Shown: positions 7,986 through 19,218, numbered from the stretch's first letter. The stretch: 35,887 nt of DNA from Gammaproteobacteria bacterium (GCA_018224385.1 JAGTVB010000185.1:1-35887); one strand, 5' to 3'. The notes: generated from the sequence alone by a model not told the origin. A program made the numbers and translations.

Positions 7986-8966
7986 CTACGAGGGCTCAAT
8001 GGCGGCAAGGTGGCGGCCGACGGCAAGCCAGGAGCCGGTGACGCCGAGGAAAGCACCGACGATCCAGATGGTAAACAGGGTATCGGCGCTCATGATGGAG
8101 AGGGAGAAATCGCTGCGATAGAGTGCGGCGAGCTGACGGACCGGCGCCTGCAGAAGCCCCAGGGTGATGGCGACGAATAACCAGGCGACGATGCCGCCGA
8201 GCAGGCCGTACCATAGGCCGGTGTAGAGAAATGGTCGGCGGATGAAGGCGTTCGTGGCGCCGAGGAGCTTGGCGACCTCGATCTCCTCGCGACGCTTCTC
8301 GACGCTAGCACGGATGGTATTGCCGACGATGAGCAGCACACCGACCCCAAGGAGCACGCCGATAATGGTGACCCCGCGTCGTATGACTTCTGTGATGGCG
8401 TGAAGCCGGCGCATCCAGTCCAGATCGAACTGGGCTATCTCGACCTGAGGCTGCTGGCGAAGTGCAGCGAGGAGATGCTCGATACCGGCGGCGGTTTGCC
8501 CCTGCGCGAGTTGCAGCACCAGCACCGCCGGGAGTGGATTCTCGTCGCCCAATACGGCCAGGGCGTCCTTGAAGCCGGAAAGCTGCCGGTACTCTTGGAA
8601 CGCTTGCTTACGCGTAATGACCCGGACTTGGGCAAGGTCCGGGCGAGCGTGCAGGGCTTTCGCGAGCTTCGCTGCTGCCGCGTCACTCACCTCGGGTTTC
8701 AGGAACACAGAGATTTGCGCGGCGCTCTCCCAACTGCGGCTCAAGCCTTGCACGTTGTCGAGCAGTACGAACAGGCCGGCCGGGAGTGCCAGGGCGATAC
8801 CGATGACCGCTGCGATCATGAGCGTGTTGAGCGGCGTGTTGGCAAGCTGGCCGAGCGTAGAGACGAGACATTGGGAATGCCAAAGTGCCCAGCCGGTGAG
8901 CCGCTTCTCGACCCAGCTTGGACGGCGGCTACGGGGTAAATCAGATCCTGCGGAAACGTCCCTCAT
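7986..8966 (-). CDS. ftsX: Cell division protein FtsX
   Basis: Permease with IGIALALPAGLFVLLDNVQGLSRSWESAAQISVFLKPEVSD and VEKRREEIEVAKLLGATNAFIRRPFLYTGLWYGLLGG; 4-nt overlap with ftsE. Confidence 0.95.
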   Translation of the reverse strand: MRDVSAGSDLPRSRRPSWVEKRLTGWALWHSQCLVSTLGQLANTPLNTLMIAAVIGIALALPAGLFVLLDNVQGLSRSWESAAQISVFLKPEVSDAAAAKLAKALHARPDLAQVRVITRKQAFQEYRQLSGFKDALAVLGDENPLPAVLVLQLAQGQTAAGIEHLLAALRQQPQVEIAQFDLDWMRRLHAITEVIRRGVTIIGVLLGVGVLLIVGNTIRASVEKRREEIEVAKLLGATNAFIRRPFLYTGLWYGLLGGIVAWLFVAITLGLLQAPVRQLAALYRSDFSLSIMSADTLFTIWIVGAFLGVTGSWLAVGRHLAAIEPS

Positions 8967-9637
8967 GCTGCTGTCATCCGATCCGCATCGATCAGCGTGC
9001 CGTTCTTTAAAGTGAACATACGATACCCCATGGCGCGGATGAGGCTCAGATCGTGGCTGGCGATGAGTACGGTGACGCCAAAATGGTTGAAACGTTCAAA
9101 CAGAGTCATGATCTCGCGTGACAGTTCCGGGTCCAGGTTTCCGGTGGGTTCGTCGGCAAGCAAGATGGCCGGTTTATTGACCACCCCGCGGGCGATGCCG
9201 ACACGCTGCTGCTCACCGCTGGAGAGGGTCACAGGATTTAGCCTTTCCTTGCCGAGCAGCCCCACTTTGTCCAAAGCGGCGCGCACGCGGCGGCTGACAT
9301 CCTGGTGTGAATAGCCGGCAATGACCAGTGGCAAGGCGACGTTGTCGAACACCGTACGGTCCATGAGTAGCCGGTGGTTTTGAAACACCATGCCGATGTG
9401 GCGCCGGAAATAAGGGATGCGCCGCTTGCCCATGCGGCTTAAATTTTCGCCGCCGACGATAATGTGGCCGCGATTTACCCGTTCGATGAGCGCAATGAGG
9501 CGCAACACCGTAGTCTTACCGGCACCGGAGTGGCCGGTCAGGAACGCCATCTCGCCGCGGGTGAGATCAAAGCTTACGCTGCGCAGCGCTTGGTACCCGT
9601 TAGGGTACCGCTTGCTGACCTCGTGGAAATGGATCAT
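8963..9637 (-). CDS. ftsE: Cell division ATP-binding protein FtsE
   Basis: MIHFHEVSKRYPNGYQALRSVSFDL, Walker A GHSGAGKTT, signature LSSGEQQRVGIARG, Walker B ILLADEPTGNLD. Confidence 0.96.
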   Translation of the reverse strand: MIHFHEVSKRYPNGYQALRSVSFDLTRGEMAFLTGHSGAGKTTVLRLIALIERVNRGHIIVGGENLSRMGKRRIPYFRRHIGMVFQNHRLLMDRTVFDNVALPLVIAGYSHQDVSRRVRAALDKVGLLGKERLNPVTLSSGEQQRVGIARGVVNKPAILLADEPTGNLDPELSREIMTLFERFNHFGVTVLIASHDLSLIRAMGYRMFTLKNGTLIDADRMTAA

Positions 9638-9705
9638 GGGGCTTGTAGCGGCTCGTCAAGCGAATGGGTTCAGTCCGACATCGCGGCGGTGAGGGGATCG
9701 GACCG

Positions 9706-10692
9706 TCACCTCTCGAACAAGGCGTCGACGAACTCCGAGGCATTGAAGGGACGGAGATCTTCGGCTGATTCTCCCACCCCGATGAAGCGGATTGGAAGGG
9801 CAAGTTCGCGGGCAATCGCCAGCACGATGCCGCCCTTGGCAGTGCCGTCGAGTTTGGTAAGCGCTATGCCAGAAACCTGGACCGCTTGATGGAATTGGCG
9901 CGCTTGGGCGAGCGCATTTTGACCCGTACCGGCATCGACCACCAGCAGTGTCTCATGCGGCGCACTGGGATCGAGCTTGCCGATCACGCGCCGGACCTTT
10001 TTGAGCTCCTCCATGAGATTGACCTGCGTATGCAGCCGCCCCGCTGTGTCGGCGATGAGCACATCAAAGCCGCGCGCCTTCGCGGAGTGTACCGCATCAT
10101 AGACGACCGAGGCGGAATCGGCGCCGATCTGTTGCGCGATGACCGGTGCACCGACCCGCTCGCCCCAAGTCTGTAGTTGTTCGATGGCGGCGGCGCGAAA
10201 AGTATCACCGGCGGCAAGCAGCACGTTACGACCCTCGGCCCGCAAGCGGCTCGCCAGCTTGCCGATGGTGGTGGTTTTGCCGGTACCGTTGACGCCAACC
10301 ATGAGGACAACAAAGGGTCGTGGCCCATCGTTGGGCACTGTGAGCGGTCGGCTCACGGGCTCTAAGATGCCCAGCATATTCTCTCGCAGTGCGTTGAATA
10401 CCGCCTCCGGATCGGCGAGCTGTTTGCGCGCTAGCCGCTGGGAGAGGTCGGCCACGATCTGAGTCGTTGCCGCGATGCCTACGTCGGCGGAGAGCAGCAA
10501 ATCCTCTATTTCCTCGACAAGCTCACCGCTTACGGCGCGCTGGCGCGCGAAGAGCTCGGTGATACGTGCCGTGAGACCGGTTCGAGTGCGTTGCAACGCG
10601 TCGCGCAGGCGTCCGAAGCGGCGAGGACGGGGGCCGCCGGGAGCGGTGGTTTCATCGTTGCGGTTTTGCGAGCGGTCTTTGCGCCGGAACAT
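9706..10692 (-). CDS. ftsY: Signal recognition particle receptor FtsY (short N-terminal region)
   Basis: NG domain: VGVNGTGKTTTIGKLA, AAGDTFRAAAIEQL, DTAGRLHTQVNLMEEL, ALTKLDGTAKGG, FIGVGE. Start chosen at MFRRKDRSQ; ORF extends to 10761. Confidence 0.95.
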   Translation of the reverse strand: MFRRKDRSQNRNDETTAPGGPRPRRFGRLRDALQRTRTGLTARITELFARQRAVSGELVEEIEDLLLSADVGIAATTQIVADLSQRLARKQLADPEAVFNALRENMLGILEPVSRPLTVPNDGPRPFVVLMVGVNGTGKTTTIGKLASRLRAEGRNVLLAAGDTFRAAAIEQLQTWGERVGAPVIAQQIGADSASVVYDAVHSAKARGFDVLIADTAGRLHTQVNLMEELKKVRRVIGKLDPSAPHETLLVVDAGTGQNALAQARQFHQAVQVSGIALTKLDGTAKGGIVLAIARELALPIRFIGVGESAEDLRPFNASEFVDALFER

Positions 10693-10759
10693 GGAACGGA
10701 AACGAATCTCGGGTGGCGTGGTCCGATACAGCGGTTGCTGACGACGAGGTGATCGTAAC

Positions 10760-12166
10760 ATGTTTGACTGGTGGGATGGGGTCTACAAGCGAATAATTGC
10801 GCACGCGCTTGCCACGGCGTTTGGGTTGGGTACGCCCATGGTGTTTGCCAAGGAGGCTTCGCCAGTGCAGGAATTCATGCTGGAAAACGGGCTGAAGTTG
10901 ATCGTCAAGGAAGACCGCCGAGCACCGGTTGTTGTCTCCCAAGTTTGGTACAAAGTCGGCTCGGGCTATGAGTACAGTGGCATCACGGGTATTTCCCATA
11001 TGCTGGAGCACATGATGTTCAAAGGCACTGACGAGCTGGCGCCGGGGGAATTTTCCCGCATCATTGCGGCACAGGGCGGTACTGAAAATGCTTTTACCAG
11101 CTACGATTACACGGCCTACTTTCAGGAGCTGGAGAAGAGCCGGCTCGAAGTGAGCTTCAAGCTCGAAGCGGATCGCATGCGAGACTTGAGATTATCGTCA
11201 GACGTGCTGGCCCTAGAAAAACAGGTCGTAATGGAGGAGCGGCGGTTGCGCACCGATGACGATCCGCAAAGTCTTACGCTGGAGCACTTCCGAGCGGTGG
11301 CCTTCAAAAACAGCCCCTATCGGAATCCGGTGATCGGTTGGATGACTGACATCGAAAATTACCAGATCAATGACCTGCAAAGTTGGTATCGCCAATGGTA
11401 TGCGCCGAACAATGCGGTGGTCGTGGTGGTTGGGGATGTAGACCCGGCGCAGGTGAAAGCACTCGCCGACAAACACTTCGGCAAGCTGGCCGCGGTGGAA
11501 CTCGACGATATTAAGCCACGACGGGAAGTCTCCCAATTTGGTCCGCAGCGCATGACGGTGAGCAGGCCAGCCAAGGTGCCCTACTTGCTGCTGGGTTATC
11601 AGGCGCCCTCGCTGGCGACCACTGAAGTTGGCTGGGAGCCCTATGCGCTCATCGTGTTAGCGGCTATTTTTGACGGAAACGAGGGGTCGCGTTTTGGCAA
11701 GACCCTTCGGCGAGGCCAGCAGCTTGCGGCGCAACTGATGGTGGACTATGGGCTCTATGACCGCAAGTCGACACTGTTCATGATTGCCGGCTACCCGACT
11801 CCAGGGACTGGCGTTGATGTACTCGAAACCGCCGTTCTCGGCGAAGTCGCACGAGCGCAACGCGAGCTGGTGACCGACGAGGAACTCGATCGGATAAAAA
11901 TTCAGGTGGTTGCGGAGGACGTGTACGCTGGCGACTCGATGTTTTATCAGGCGATGCAGCTCGGCCAGCTCGAAGCCGTCGGCCTGGGTTGGCAGCGCCG
12001 GGATGAGTTTGTCGACCGCGTTAAGGCAGTTACGGCAGAGCAGGTGCAGGCGGTGGCAAACAAGTACCTCGTGGAACAAGGGCTGACGGTGGCAGTGCTC
12101 GAACCAAAAGCCATGCAGGACCAAGAAGCGGCCTCCCACAACAGGCAGGACCCCGATGTACATTAG
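10760..12166 (+). CDS. M16 family zinc metallopeptidase (catalytic member)
   Basis: Inverted zinc motif HxxEH (SHMLEHMMFKGT) with downstream VVMEERR glutamate; signal-like N-terminus. Confidence 0.93.
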   Translation: MFDWWDGVYKRIIAHALATAFGLGTPMVFAKEASPVQEFMLENGLKLIVKEDRRAPVVVSQVWYKVGSGYEYSGITGISHMLEHMMFKGTDELAPGEFSRIIAAQGGTENAFTSYDYTAYFQELEKSRLEVSFKLEADRMRDLRLSSDVLALEKQVVMEERRLRTDDDPQSLTLEHFRAVAFKNSPYRNPVIGWMTDIENYQINDLQSWYRQWYAPNNAVVVVVGDVDPAQVKALADKHFGKLAAVELDDIKPRREVSQFGPQRMTVSRPAKVPYLLLGYQAPSLATTEVGWEPYALIVLAAIFDGNEGSRFGKTLRRGQQLAAQLMVDYGLYDRKSTLFMIAGYPTPGTGVDVLETAVLGEVARAQRELVTDEELDRIKIQVVAEDVYAGDSMFYQAMQLGQLEAVGLGWQRRDEFVDRVKAVTAEQVQAVANKYLVEQGLTVAVLEPKAMQDQEAASHNRQDPDVH

Positions 12167-13538
12167 ATTTTACTTGCCATTGCTGTTGGCTTTGCTGGCA
12201 GCGCCCGCCGCGGCAACGCCGAACATTGAACACTGGCACACAGCCAATGGCGCCCGAGTATATTTCGTGCCCACTCGCGAGCTGCCCATGGTGGATATCA
12301 AGCTGGTATTCGATGGCGGTAGTGCGCGCGATAAAAACTTACCCGGGTTGGCACGGTTCACGAATTCAATGCTCCAAGAGGGTGCAGGACCTTACGATGC
12401 GGATGCCATTGCCGAGCGTTTGGCGATGCTGGGCGCTGAGCTCAGCACCGAGTCAGCCCGAGATATGGCGTCGGTCAGGCTGCGGGTTCTAAGCGATCCC
12501 GTGGTACGAGATCAGGCTGTTGAGCTGATGCAATGGATCGTTGGCAAGCCCGCCTTTGCTCCGGATACCCTCCGGCGTGTGCGCGGACAGCTCCTCGTTG
12601 AGCTGCAGGAAGAGCAACAATCGCCGTCCGATGTGGCTACGCGAACATTCTACGCCAATGCCTTTGAGGATCATCCTTACTCATTGCCCCCAAGCGGGAC
12701 AGAGGCGAGTATTTCTGCTATCCAAAGGGCTGATGTGCAACGGTTTCACCAGCGCTACTATGTGAGCCAAAATGTGGTGGTGGTGATTGTCGGCGATCTC
12801 GATCGGGCGCAGGCCGAGTTACTGGCCACAAGAGTTGTTGATCGGCTTCCCGAAGGTGCGCCCGCCTCTGAGCTGCCCACGGCGCCGCTTATTGAGGCGT
12901 CAACCAATCGTTCCATCGATTTTCCCTCGGCGCAAACGCATATCTTCGTGGGCCAACCCGCCCTCTCACGCCTGGACGACGACTACTATGCATTCTATGT
13001 CGGTAATCACATCTTGGGGGGTGGGGATTTCGTGTCATTGCTCTTTGAAGAGATACGGGAACGCCGCGGCCTAGCCTACAGCGTGGGCAGCGATATCGCA
13101 CCAATGCGCGCCGAAGGACCTTTTATCATGAGGCTGCAAACCCGAAGCGAGAAAGCGGGGGAGGCCGTGGAGCTGATGCGCACGCTGCTCATTCGTTTCG
13201 TGAATGAAGGACCCACAGCAGAGCAGCTCGCCGCGGCGAAAAAAAACATTACCGGTGGTTTTCCCCTTCGCATTGACAGTAATCGAAATATAATGAGCTA
13301 TGTCGCCATGATCGGCTTTTATGGATTGCCCCTTGACTACCTAAGTACCTTCAACGGACGTATCGATGCCATCACCGCTGATGATGTACGTAGGGTTTTC
13401 GCGCGCCACATCCATCCACAGCGCTTAGTCACCGTCATGGTGGGACCGGAGTCGAGTTCAGGAAACCATGAGCTCGGGGCGACAAAGGCAAGTATTCCTG
13501 CCAATGGTGCCTCCTCTATATCTGAAAGACGCCATTGA
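12156..13538 (+). CDS. M16 family peptidase-like protein (non-catalytic partner)
   Basis: M16 fold with signal peptide; HxxEH replaced (FTNSMLQEG); IRERRGLAYSVGSDI region conserved; overlaps upstream gene by 11 nt. Confidence 0.9.
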   Translation: MYIRFYLPLLLALLAAPAAATPNIEHWHTANGARVYFVPTRELPMVDIKLVFDGGSARDKNLPGLARFTNSMLQEGAGPYDADAIAERLAMLGAELSTESARDMASVRLRVLSDPVVRDQAVELMQWIVGKPAFAPDTLRRVRGQLLVELQEEQQSPSDVATRTFYANAFEDHPYSLPPSGTEASISAIQRADVQRFHQRYYVSQNVVVVIVGDLDRAQAELLATRVVDRLPEGAPASELPTAPLIEASTNRSIDFPSAQTHIFVGQPALSRLDDDYYAFYVGNHILGGGDFVSLLFEEIRERRGLAYSVGSDIAPMRAEGPFIMRLQTRSEKAGEAVELMRTLLIRFVNEGPTAEQLAAAKKNITGGFPLRIDSNRNIMSYVAMIGFYGLPLDYLSTFNGRIDAITADDVRRVFARHIHPQRLVTVMVGPESSSGNHELGATKASIPANGASSISERRH

Positions 13539-13566
13539 ACCCTGATGGCAGCGCCGGATTGGGAGC

Positions 13567-14199
13567 ATGATCGGACGCGTGCAACCCTTGGTGGAACTGC
13601 AGGTGAAGCGCCCTGCGTTTGGCAAAGTCCGCATCATTGGGGGTAAGTGGCGAAGCAGAGGCCTCGTATTTCCGGCGCGCCCGGGATTACGCCCAACTCC
13701 TAATCGCGTCCGGGAAACGCTGTTTAACTGGATTGGAAAGCGTGTGACAGGGGCGCGCTGTCTCGATCTCTTCGCCGGCAGCGGCGCCCTTGGCTTTGAG
13801 GCTGCTTCTCGGGGCGCTGTCCAAGTGGTAATGGTCGAGTGGGATGGTGCTCTAATGCGTTACCTCAGCGAGCAAGTGCACATCCTCGAGGCTGACAATG
13901 TGGCGCTTATCCGGCAGGACGCAAGGCGATGGGTGCAGCTGACGCGGCCGGTACCCATGGCACCGTTTGACCTCGTGTTCCTCGATCCGCCGTTTGCGAG
14001 CGACCTCATGGTGTGGCTATGTCGCCAATTGGAGGATGGGGGCTGGTTGCAGCGCGAAGCGCTTGTTTACTTAGAGATGCCCGAACGCAAGGACGAACCG
14101 TCACTGCCCGGCAATTGGGCCGTGATACGATCAGGTTGCGCTGGCCAAGTAAGGTATTATCTTGCCAAGCGCTGCCGCGGGTCATGCATTTGCGATTGA
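13567..14199 (+). CDS. rsmD: 16S rRNA (guanine966-N2)-methyltransferase RsmD
   Basis: VRIIGGKWRSRGLVFP, RPTPNRVRETLFNW, LDLFAGSGALGFEAASRGA, FDLVFLDPPF. Confidence 0.94.
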   Translation: MIGRVQPLVELQVKRPAFGKVRIIGGKWRSRGLVFPARPGLRPTPNRVRETLFNWIGKRVTGARCLDLFAGSGALGFEAASRGAVQVVMVEWDGALMRYLSEQVHILEADNVALIRQDARRWVQLTRPVPMAPFDLVFLDPPFASDLMVWLCRQLEDGGWLQREALVYLEMPERKDEPSLPGNWAVIRSGCAGQVRYYLAKRCRGSCICD

Positions 14200-14334
14200 G
14201 GTTACGTACGCTGTTCAGGTGCCCGCTGCGAAGGCGTTCTGAGATATCGCCGGTTAAGCTTACAGAGCCAAGGTACACGGTGGCGACAGCCAAGTGTCTA
14301 TTGGAGAGTGCCCGAGGATTGATCGCATCGTTGA

Positions 14335-15307
<973 letters not shown>

Positions 15308-15375
15308 CCGACTCGGCGGTTTGCTGTTTTGAACAAGGTGGGTATTCGCTCGGGGAAGGCGGCGCCGCGAGCTTC

Positions 15376-16191
15376 TTAGCGTTGGCAATAGAGACAATAG
15401 ACGCTGGAACGTTGTCCGATGCGTGTCTGTTGCAGCATTCGCCCGCAGCGCAGGCATGCTTTTCCACCGCGGCCGTAGACACGCAGAGAGTGACTGAAAT
15501 AGCCAGGTTCACCTTGGCTGTTTACAAAGTCACGCACGCTGGTGCCGCCAGCCGCGATGGCGTCATCGAGGACCTGTTTTATGGCGCGGATAAGTCGCTC
15601 GTAACGCGTTTTCGCAATGCGGTGTACGCCGCGGGCAGGATGGATCCCCGCCTCATACAGTGCCTCATTTGCATAGATGTTGCCAAGCCCGACGACCACG
15701 TCACTGTTCATAATGAACGACTTGACGGCAGTACGCCGTCCACGCGATCGTTGGTACAGATATTCGCCATGGAATTGTTCGCTTAAAGGTTCTGGTCCTA
15801 GATTAACGAGCAGTGGATGGTCGAGTGGATCGCCGCCAGTCCATAAAATCGCGCCAAAGCGGCGCGGATCGCGTAACCGCACACAGCGTCCATTTTGCAA
15901 CACCAGATCGACGTGATCGTGCGTGTTTGGCGGAGTGCCGGCTTCCGCGATGCGCAAGCTCCCGGACATTCCCAAATGGATGATGAGCGTGCCGTGGTGT
16001 GTTGTCAGCAGCAGGTACTTCGCGCGGCGACCGACGTGCTCGATGGTCAGGCCGGGAAGCACCCGGGCGAGTTCTGTGGGCACGGGCCAGCGTAGTCTCG
16101 GCTCCCTTACCCTTACCGCAACGACCTGCTGCTGAGTTAGGAAAGGAGAAAGGCCGCGGCGCGTGGTTTCAACCTCGGGAAGCTCCGGCAT
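15376..16191 (-). CDS. mutM: Formamidopyrimidine-DNA glycosylase MutM
   Basis: MPELPEVETTRRGL N-terminus, GLGNIYANEALY, and C-terminal zinc finger CLRCGRMLQQTRIGQRSSVYCLYCQR. Confidence 0.96.
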   Translation of the reverse strand: MPELPEVETTRRGLSPFLTQQQVVAVRVREPRLRWPVPTELARVLPGLTIEHVGRRAKYLLLTTHHGTLIIHLGMSGSLRIAEAGTPPNTHDHVDLVLQNGRCVRLRDPRRFGAILWTGGDPLDHPLLVNLGPEPLSEQFHGEYLYQRSRGRRTAVKSFIMNSDVVVGLGNIYANEALYEAGIHPARGVHRIAKTRYERLIRAIKQVLDDAIAAGGTSVRDFVNSQGEPGYFSHSLRVYGRGGKACLRCGRMLQQTRIGQRSSVYCLYCQR

Positions 16192-16438
16192 ATAGAGAAG
16201 TACCTGTCAGTGGATTTTGTGTAGCATGTCGGTGACGATGGAGATGTATTCGCGCCTTCCATCCTTATGAATGTGTAAACTGCTTCTGCTTGGCAAGGTA
16301 GGTGTATGGTGTTCGTTCAAACATCAGATAATTGAGAGTCGATAGCATCTGAGGTGGCGCGCCCCCATGGACGAAAGTCACGCCAACAAGGCCATCTATC
16401 ATGACCATCACATTAAACCCGCTAGTGAGGGCCGGTAA

Positions 16439-17356
16439 ATGGACATTATCTTAGTGCCTAGAGGAGGGATTAGTCGCGCTGCGATCCATCTCGGGCCACG
16501 CATCCTTGCGTTATCGGGAGTCTCCTTACTCATTGGGCTTGCTGGTCTAGGTTATCTGATCTTTTACTTTGGTGTAAGCGTGGGCAGTGGTGACGCGAAC
16601 GCCTCGCAAGCGGTGTGGCAAACGCGTGCAGCGCAGCAACGCACAGCGGTGGCGGATGCCATCCGGGACGCAGAAAACAATCTGAATGCGCTCGCGGTCC
16701 AGCTCGGTGAGCTTCAGGCACGCGCCATACGGCTCGATGCCCTTGGCGAGCGACTGGTGGAGATGGGACAGTTGGACGCCAAGGAGTTCGGTTTTGGGCG
16801 GCGGCCTGCTGCTGGTGGGCCTGAGAATTCTACCAGCCTCCAATCGTATAGTGTGCCGGATTTTGTCGCTGCACTGGAAGCGCTGGCCGCGCAGCTCGAG
16901 GACCGCGGCCCCAAGCTGCGAGCCTTAGAAGGAATGCTGATGAATCGTCGGCTCTGGGCAGACAGCAAGCCCTCGGGTCGACCGATAGCACGCGGCTGGC
17001 TCTCGTCCCGCTACGGATATCGCACCGACCCAATCAGCGGCAGAAAGAGCTTTCACCAAGGTGTCGATTTCGCGGGTCGGCCCGGTTCTGATGTTGTCAC
17101 CGTCGCCTCAGGTGTCGTCATGTGGGCGGGATTTCGCCCTGGCTATGGCAAGCTGATTGAAGTGGACCATGGCAATGGCTACGCGACACGGTATGGCCAT
17201 AGCAAAAAACTTCTCGTTCGCGTCGGGGATCGCGTGAAGAAAGGAGAGCGGATAGCGCTGATGGGCTCTTCCGGCCGCTCAACGGGCCCCCATGTACACT
17301 TCGAGGTTCTTCGCCGCGGCAAGCACGTCAATCCGTTGGCATTCGTTCGCAACTGA
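16439..17356 (+). CDS. M23 (LytM) family metallopeptidase with N-terminal TM and coiled coil
   Basis: LSSRYGYRTDPISGRKSFHQGVDF ... GRSTGPHVHFEVLRRGKHVNPLAF; N-terminal TM LSGVSLLIGLAGLGYLIFYF. Confidence 0.93.
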   Translation: MDIILVPRGGISRAAIHLGPRILALSGVSLLIGLAGLGYLIFYFGVSVGSGDANASQAVWQTRAAQQRTAVADAIRDAENNLNALAVQLGELQARAIRLDALGERLVEMGQLDAKEFGFGRRPAAGGPENSTSLQSYSVPDFVAALEALAAQLEDRGPKLRALEGMLMNRRLWADSKPSGRPIARGWLSSRYGYRTDPISGRKSFHQGVDFAGRPGSDVVTVASGVVMWAGFRPGYGKLIEVDHGNGYATRYGHSKKLLVRVGDRVKKGERIALMGSSGRSTGPHVHFEVLRRGKHVNPLAFVRN

Positions 17357-17548
17357 TCATCTTGCTTCGTCGGTCGGTAATCGTTCCGAAATGCCCGTCG
17401 TGGTCAGGGCTGGGCGCACCCAACAGGCAGTGATCGCGCTGGGACTGATTCGGTACTCATCTATCCCCGACATTCCTTGGCAGAGAAACTCTGTTAAGCT
17501 GGCACGTACACGCAGCACCGACCGACGCCGTAATTCAGGAGGTGTGCG

Positions 17549-18061
17549 ATGGAGCGACTCGCCCGGAAGATCCGGGCCATACCCGATGTCCCAAGACCGG
17601 GTATGGTATTTCGAGATATAACGCCCTTGGTCAAGGATCCGGTGGCATTGCGATTGGCAGTGCTTCGACTCATGTATCCCTTCTTAGGAGAGGAGATTAC
17701 GGCGGTGGCCGGCTTAGAAGCCAAGGGATTCATTTTCGGCAGCCTCGTGGCGTGGGAGCTGGGTGTCGGTTTCATCCCCGTACGCAAGCCTGGCAAGCTA
17801 CCGTTTAAGGTTCAGAGCACCACAGATGCCGGCTACGGGGCGGTGCCTCTTGAAATGCACGCGGATGCAGTGAAACGGGGGGACCGAATATTGCTCGTGG
17901 ACGATCTCATTGCAACTGGAGATACCGCTGCAGCAAGCTGTGAGATGATGGAGAATATCGGCGTAGAGATTGTTGCATGTGCTTTTATCGTAGAATTGGA
18001 CAGTCTCAGAGGGCGGGAGCGGCTTGATAAGTATCGCGTTTACTCGTTGGTGCATTATTAG
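17549..18061 (+). CDS. apt: Adenine phosphoribosyltransferase
   Basis: IRAIPDVPRPGMVFRDITPLVKDP, AGLEAKGFIFGSLVAWELGVGFIPVRKPGKLPF, PRPP motif ILLVDDLIATGDTAAA. Confidence 0.96.
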   Translation: MERLARKIRAIPDVPRPGMVFRDITPLVKDPVALRLAVLRLMYPFLGEEITAVAGLEAKGFIFGSLVAWELGVGFIPVRKPGKLPFKVQSTTDAGYGAVPLEMHADAVKRGDRILLVDDLIATGDTAAASCEMMENIGVEIVACAFIVELDSLRGRERLDKYRVYSLVHY

Positions 18062-18477
18062 TGACTAAGGGGCGCCCCTCTTATCGGTTGCGAGTTACTT
18101 GTCTGTAGCTAGGTTTGACTTTGTCGGGAAGTATAGAAAGGTGAGTGCTTGGAGTTGTCCCCACGAGCGGCGTGGTCAGTGTATGAGAGTCATGAATAGG
18201 ACCTGTGATCCGGGCATGAAGGGTTGCGTCCTTTATGGTCGGTTTTTTTTCAGCAATAAAGAGAAAAATCGGCCGCGCCGGGCCCACTCCTGCGACAGAG
18301 ATGAAATTCGCGTAGCGCCTGAGCGAAACGACGAAAACGGGGTGAATTCCTGAGTCACGTGGCCAATTGCAGGGCTCTATTTACCGGAATGTTGTTTACA
18401 AATAAGCGAGGCGAGTATGCGAATGGCGCCAATGCAGGTAATTGGGTTGTTGTCTGCATATATTTTGGGACGAAACA

Positions 18478-19089
18478 ATGGAAACGTATATCCATAACCT
18501 TCAACGGGTATCTTTGCATCCAACAACGGTTGTCCATGGAGTTTTGTACCTCAAGGCCGCACTTCGTGGGTCTTTTTTAGTCGCTGTTGTTCTCCTTTCG
18601 GCGTGTGCAAGCGGAGTTCCAGAGACCATACGTAATGCCTCCGTGTCCGCGGTAAGTGTTGCTCAGGTGAGGGAGGGAGCTACGGGACAATACACCGGTA
18701 CCCGCGTTCGATGGGGTGGCAGCATCGCGGTGGTCGAAAATGGTCCCTCGAAAACACTTATAGAGGTGGTTTCTCAACCACTCAACCAGGAAGGTCGACC
18801 GAAAGTAAATGGTGGTGACGGTCGGTTTCTCGCCAAGTTTCCAGGATTCATTGATCCGCTGATTTATGAGAAGGATCGGCTGCTTACTGTCGTTGGCACT
18901 CTTCGCGGGGAAGTCGACCGAAAGATTGGAGAGTACGCCTATAGCTTCCCGATAGTGGAAGTGGAATCGCATTATCTCTGGAAGGACATCAACCGTTCCC
19001 ACGGTAACGCCACCGACTGGTGGAGGTATGATTGTTATCCCTATCCCTACTACAGATACTCTTGGCCTTATGGCCCCTACTATTGGTAA
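18478..19089 (+). CDS. Slp family outer membrane lipoprotein
   Basis: Lipobox-like VVLLSAC; TGTRVRWGGSIAVVENGPSKTLIEVVSQPLNQEGRPKVNGGDGRFLAKFPGFIDPLIY...LTVVGTLRG; YPYPYYRYSWPYGPYYW tail. The N-terminus is unusually long before the lipobox, so the true start may be later. Confidence 0.85.
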   Translation: METYIHNLQRVSLHPTTVVHGVLYLKAALRGSFLVAVVLLSACASGVPETIRNASVSAVSVAQVREGATGQYTGTRVRWGGSIAVVENGPSKTLIEVVSQPLNQEGRPKVNGGDGRFLAKFPGFIDPLIYEKDRLLTVVGTLRGEVDRKIGEYAYSFPIVEVESHYLWKDINRSHGNATDWWRYDCYPYPYYRYSWPYGPYYW

Positions 19090-19218
19090 CTGCAGGGCCA
19101 GTGGCGTATTGACGGTGGCGTAGACGACGGCGGGGTAGAGTGTACCCGCGTATGCGCGCCCGCAGCGCCCGCAGAGTGGGGGTGCTGTGTCCGCCGATGG
19201 TCATCACCAAGTCTTTTC

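Noticed and set aside
8400-8939. 179-aa plus-strand ORF opposite ftsX
   Set aside because: Antisense to well-supported ftsX; composition typical of a shadow frame.
11657-12163. 168-aa minus-strand ORF opposite the M16 peptidase
   Set aside because: Antisense to a clear M16 coding sequence.
18067-18078. GGGGCGCCCC palindrome just after apt, considered as a terminator
   Set aside because: No loop and no following T-tract; likely chance in GC-rich sequence.
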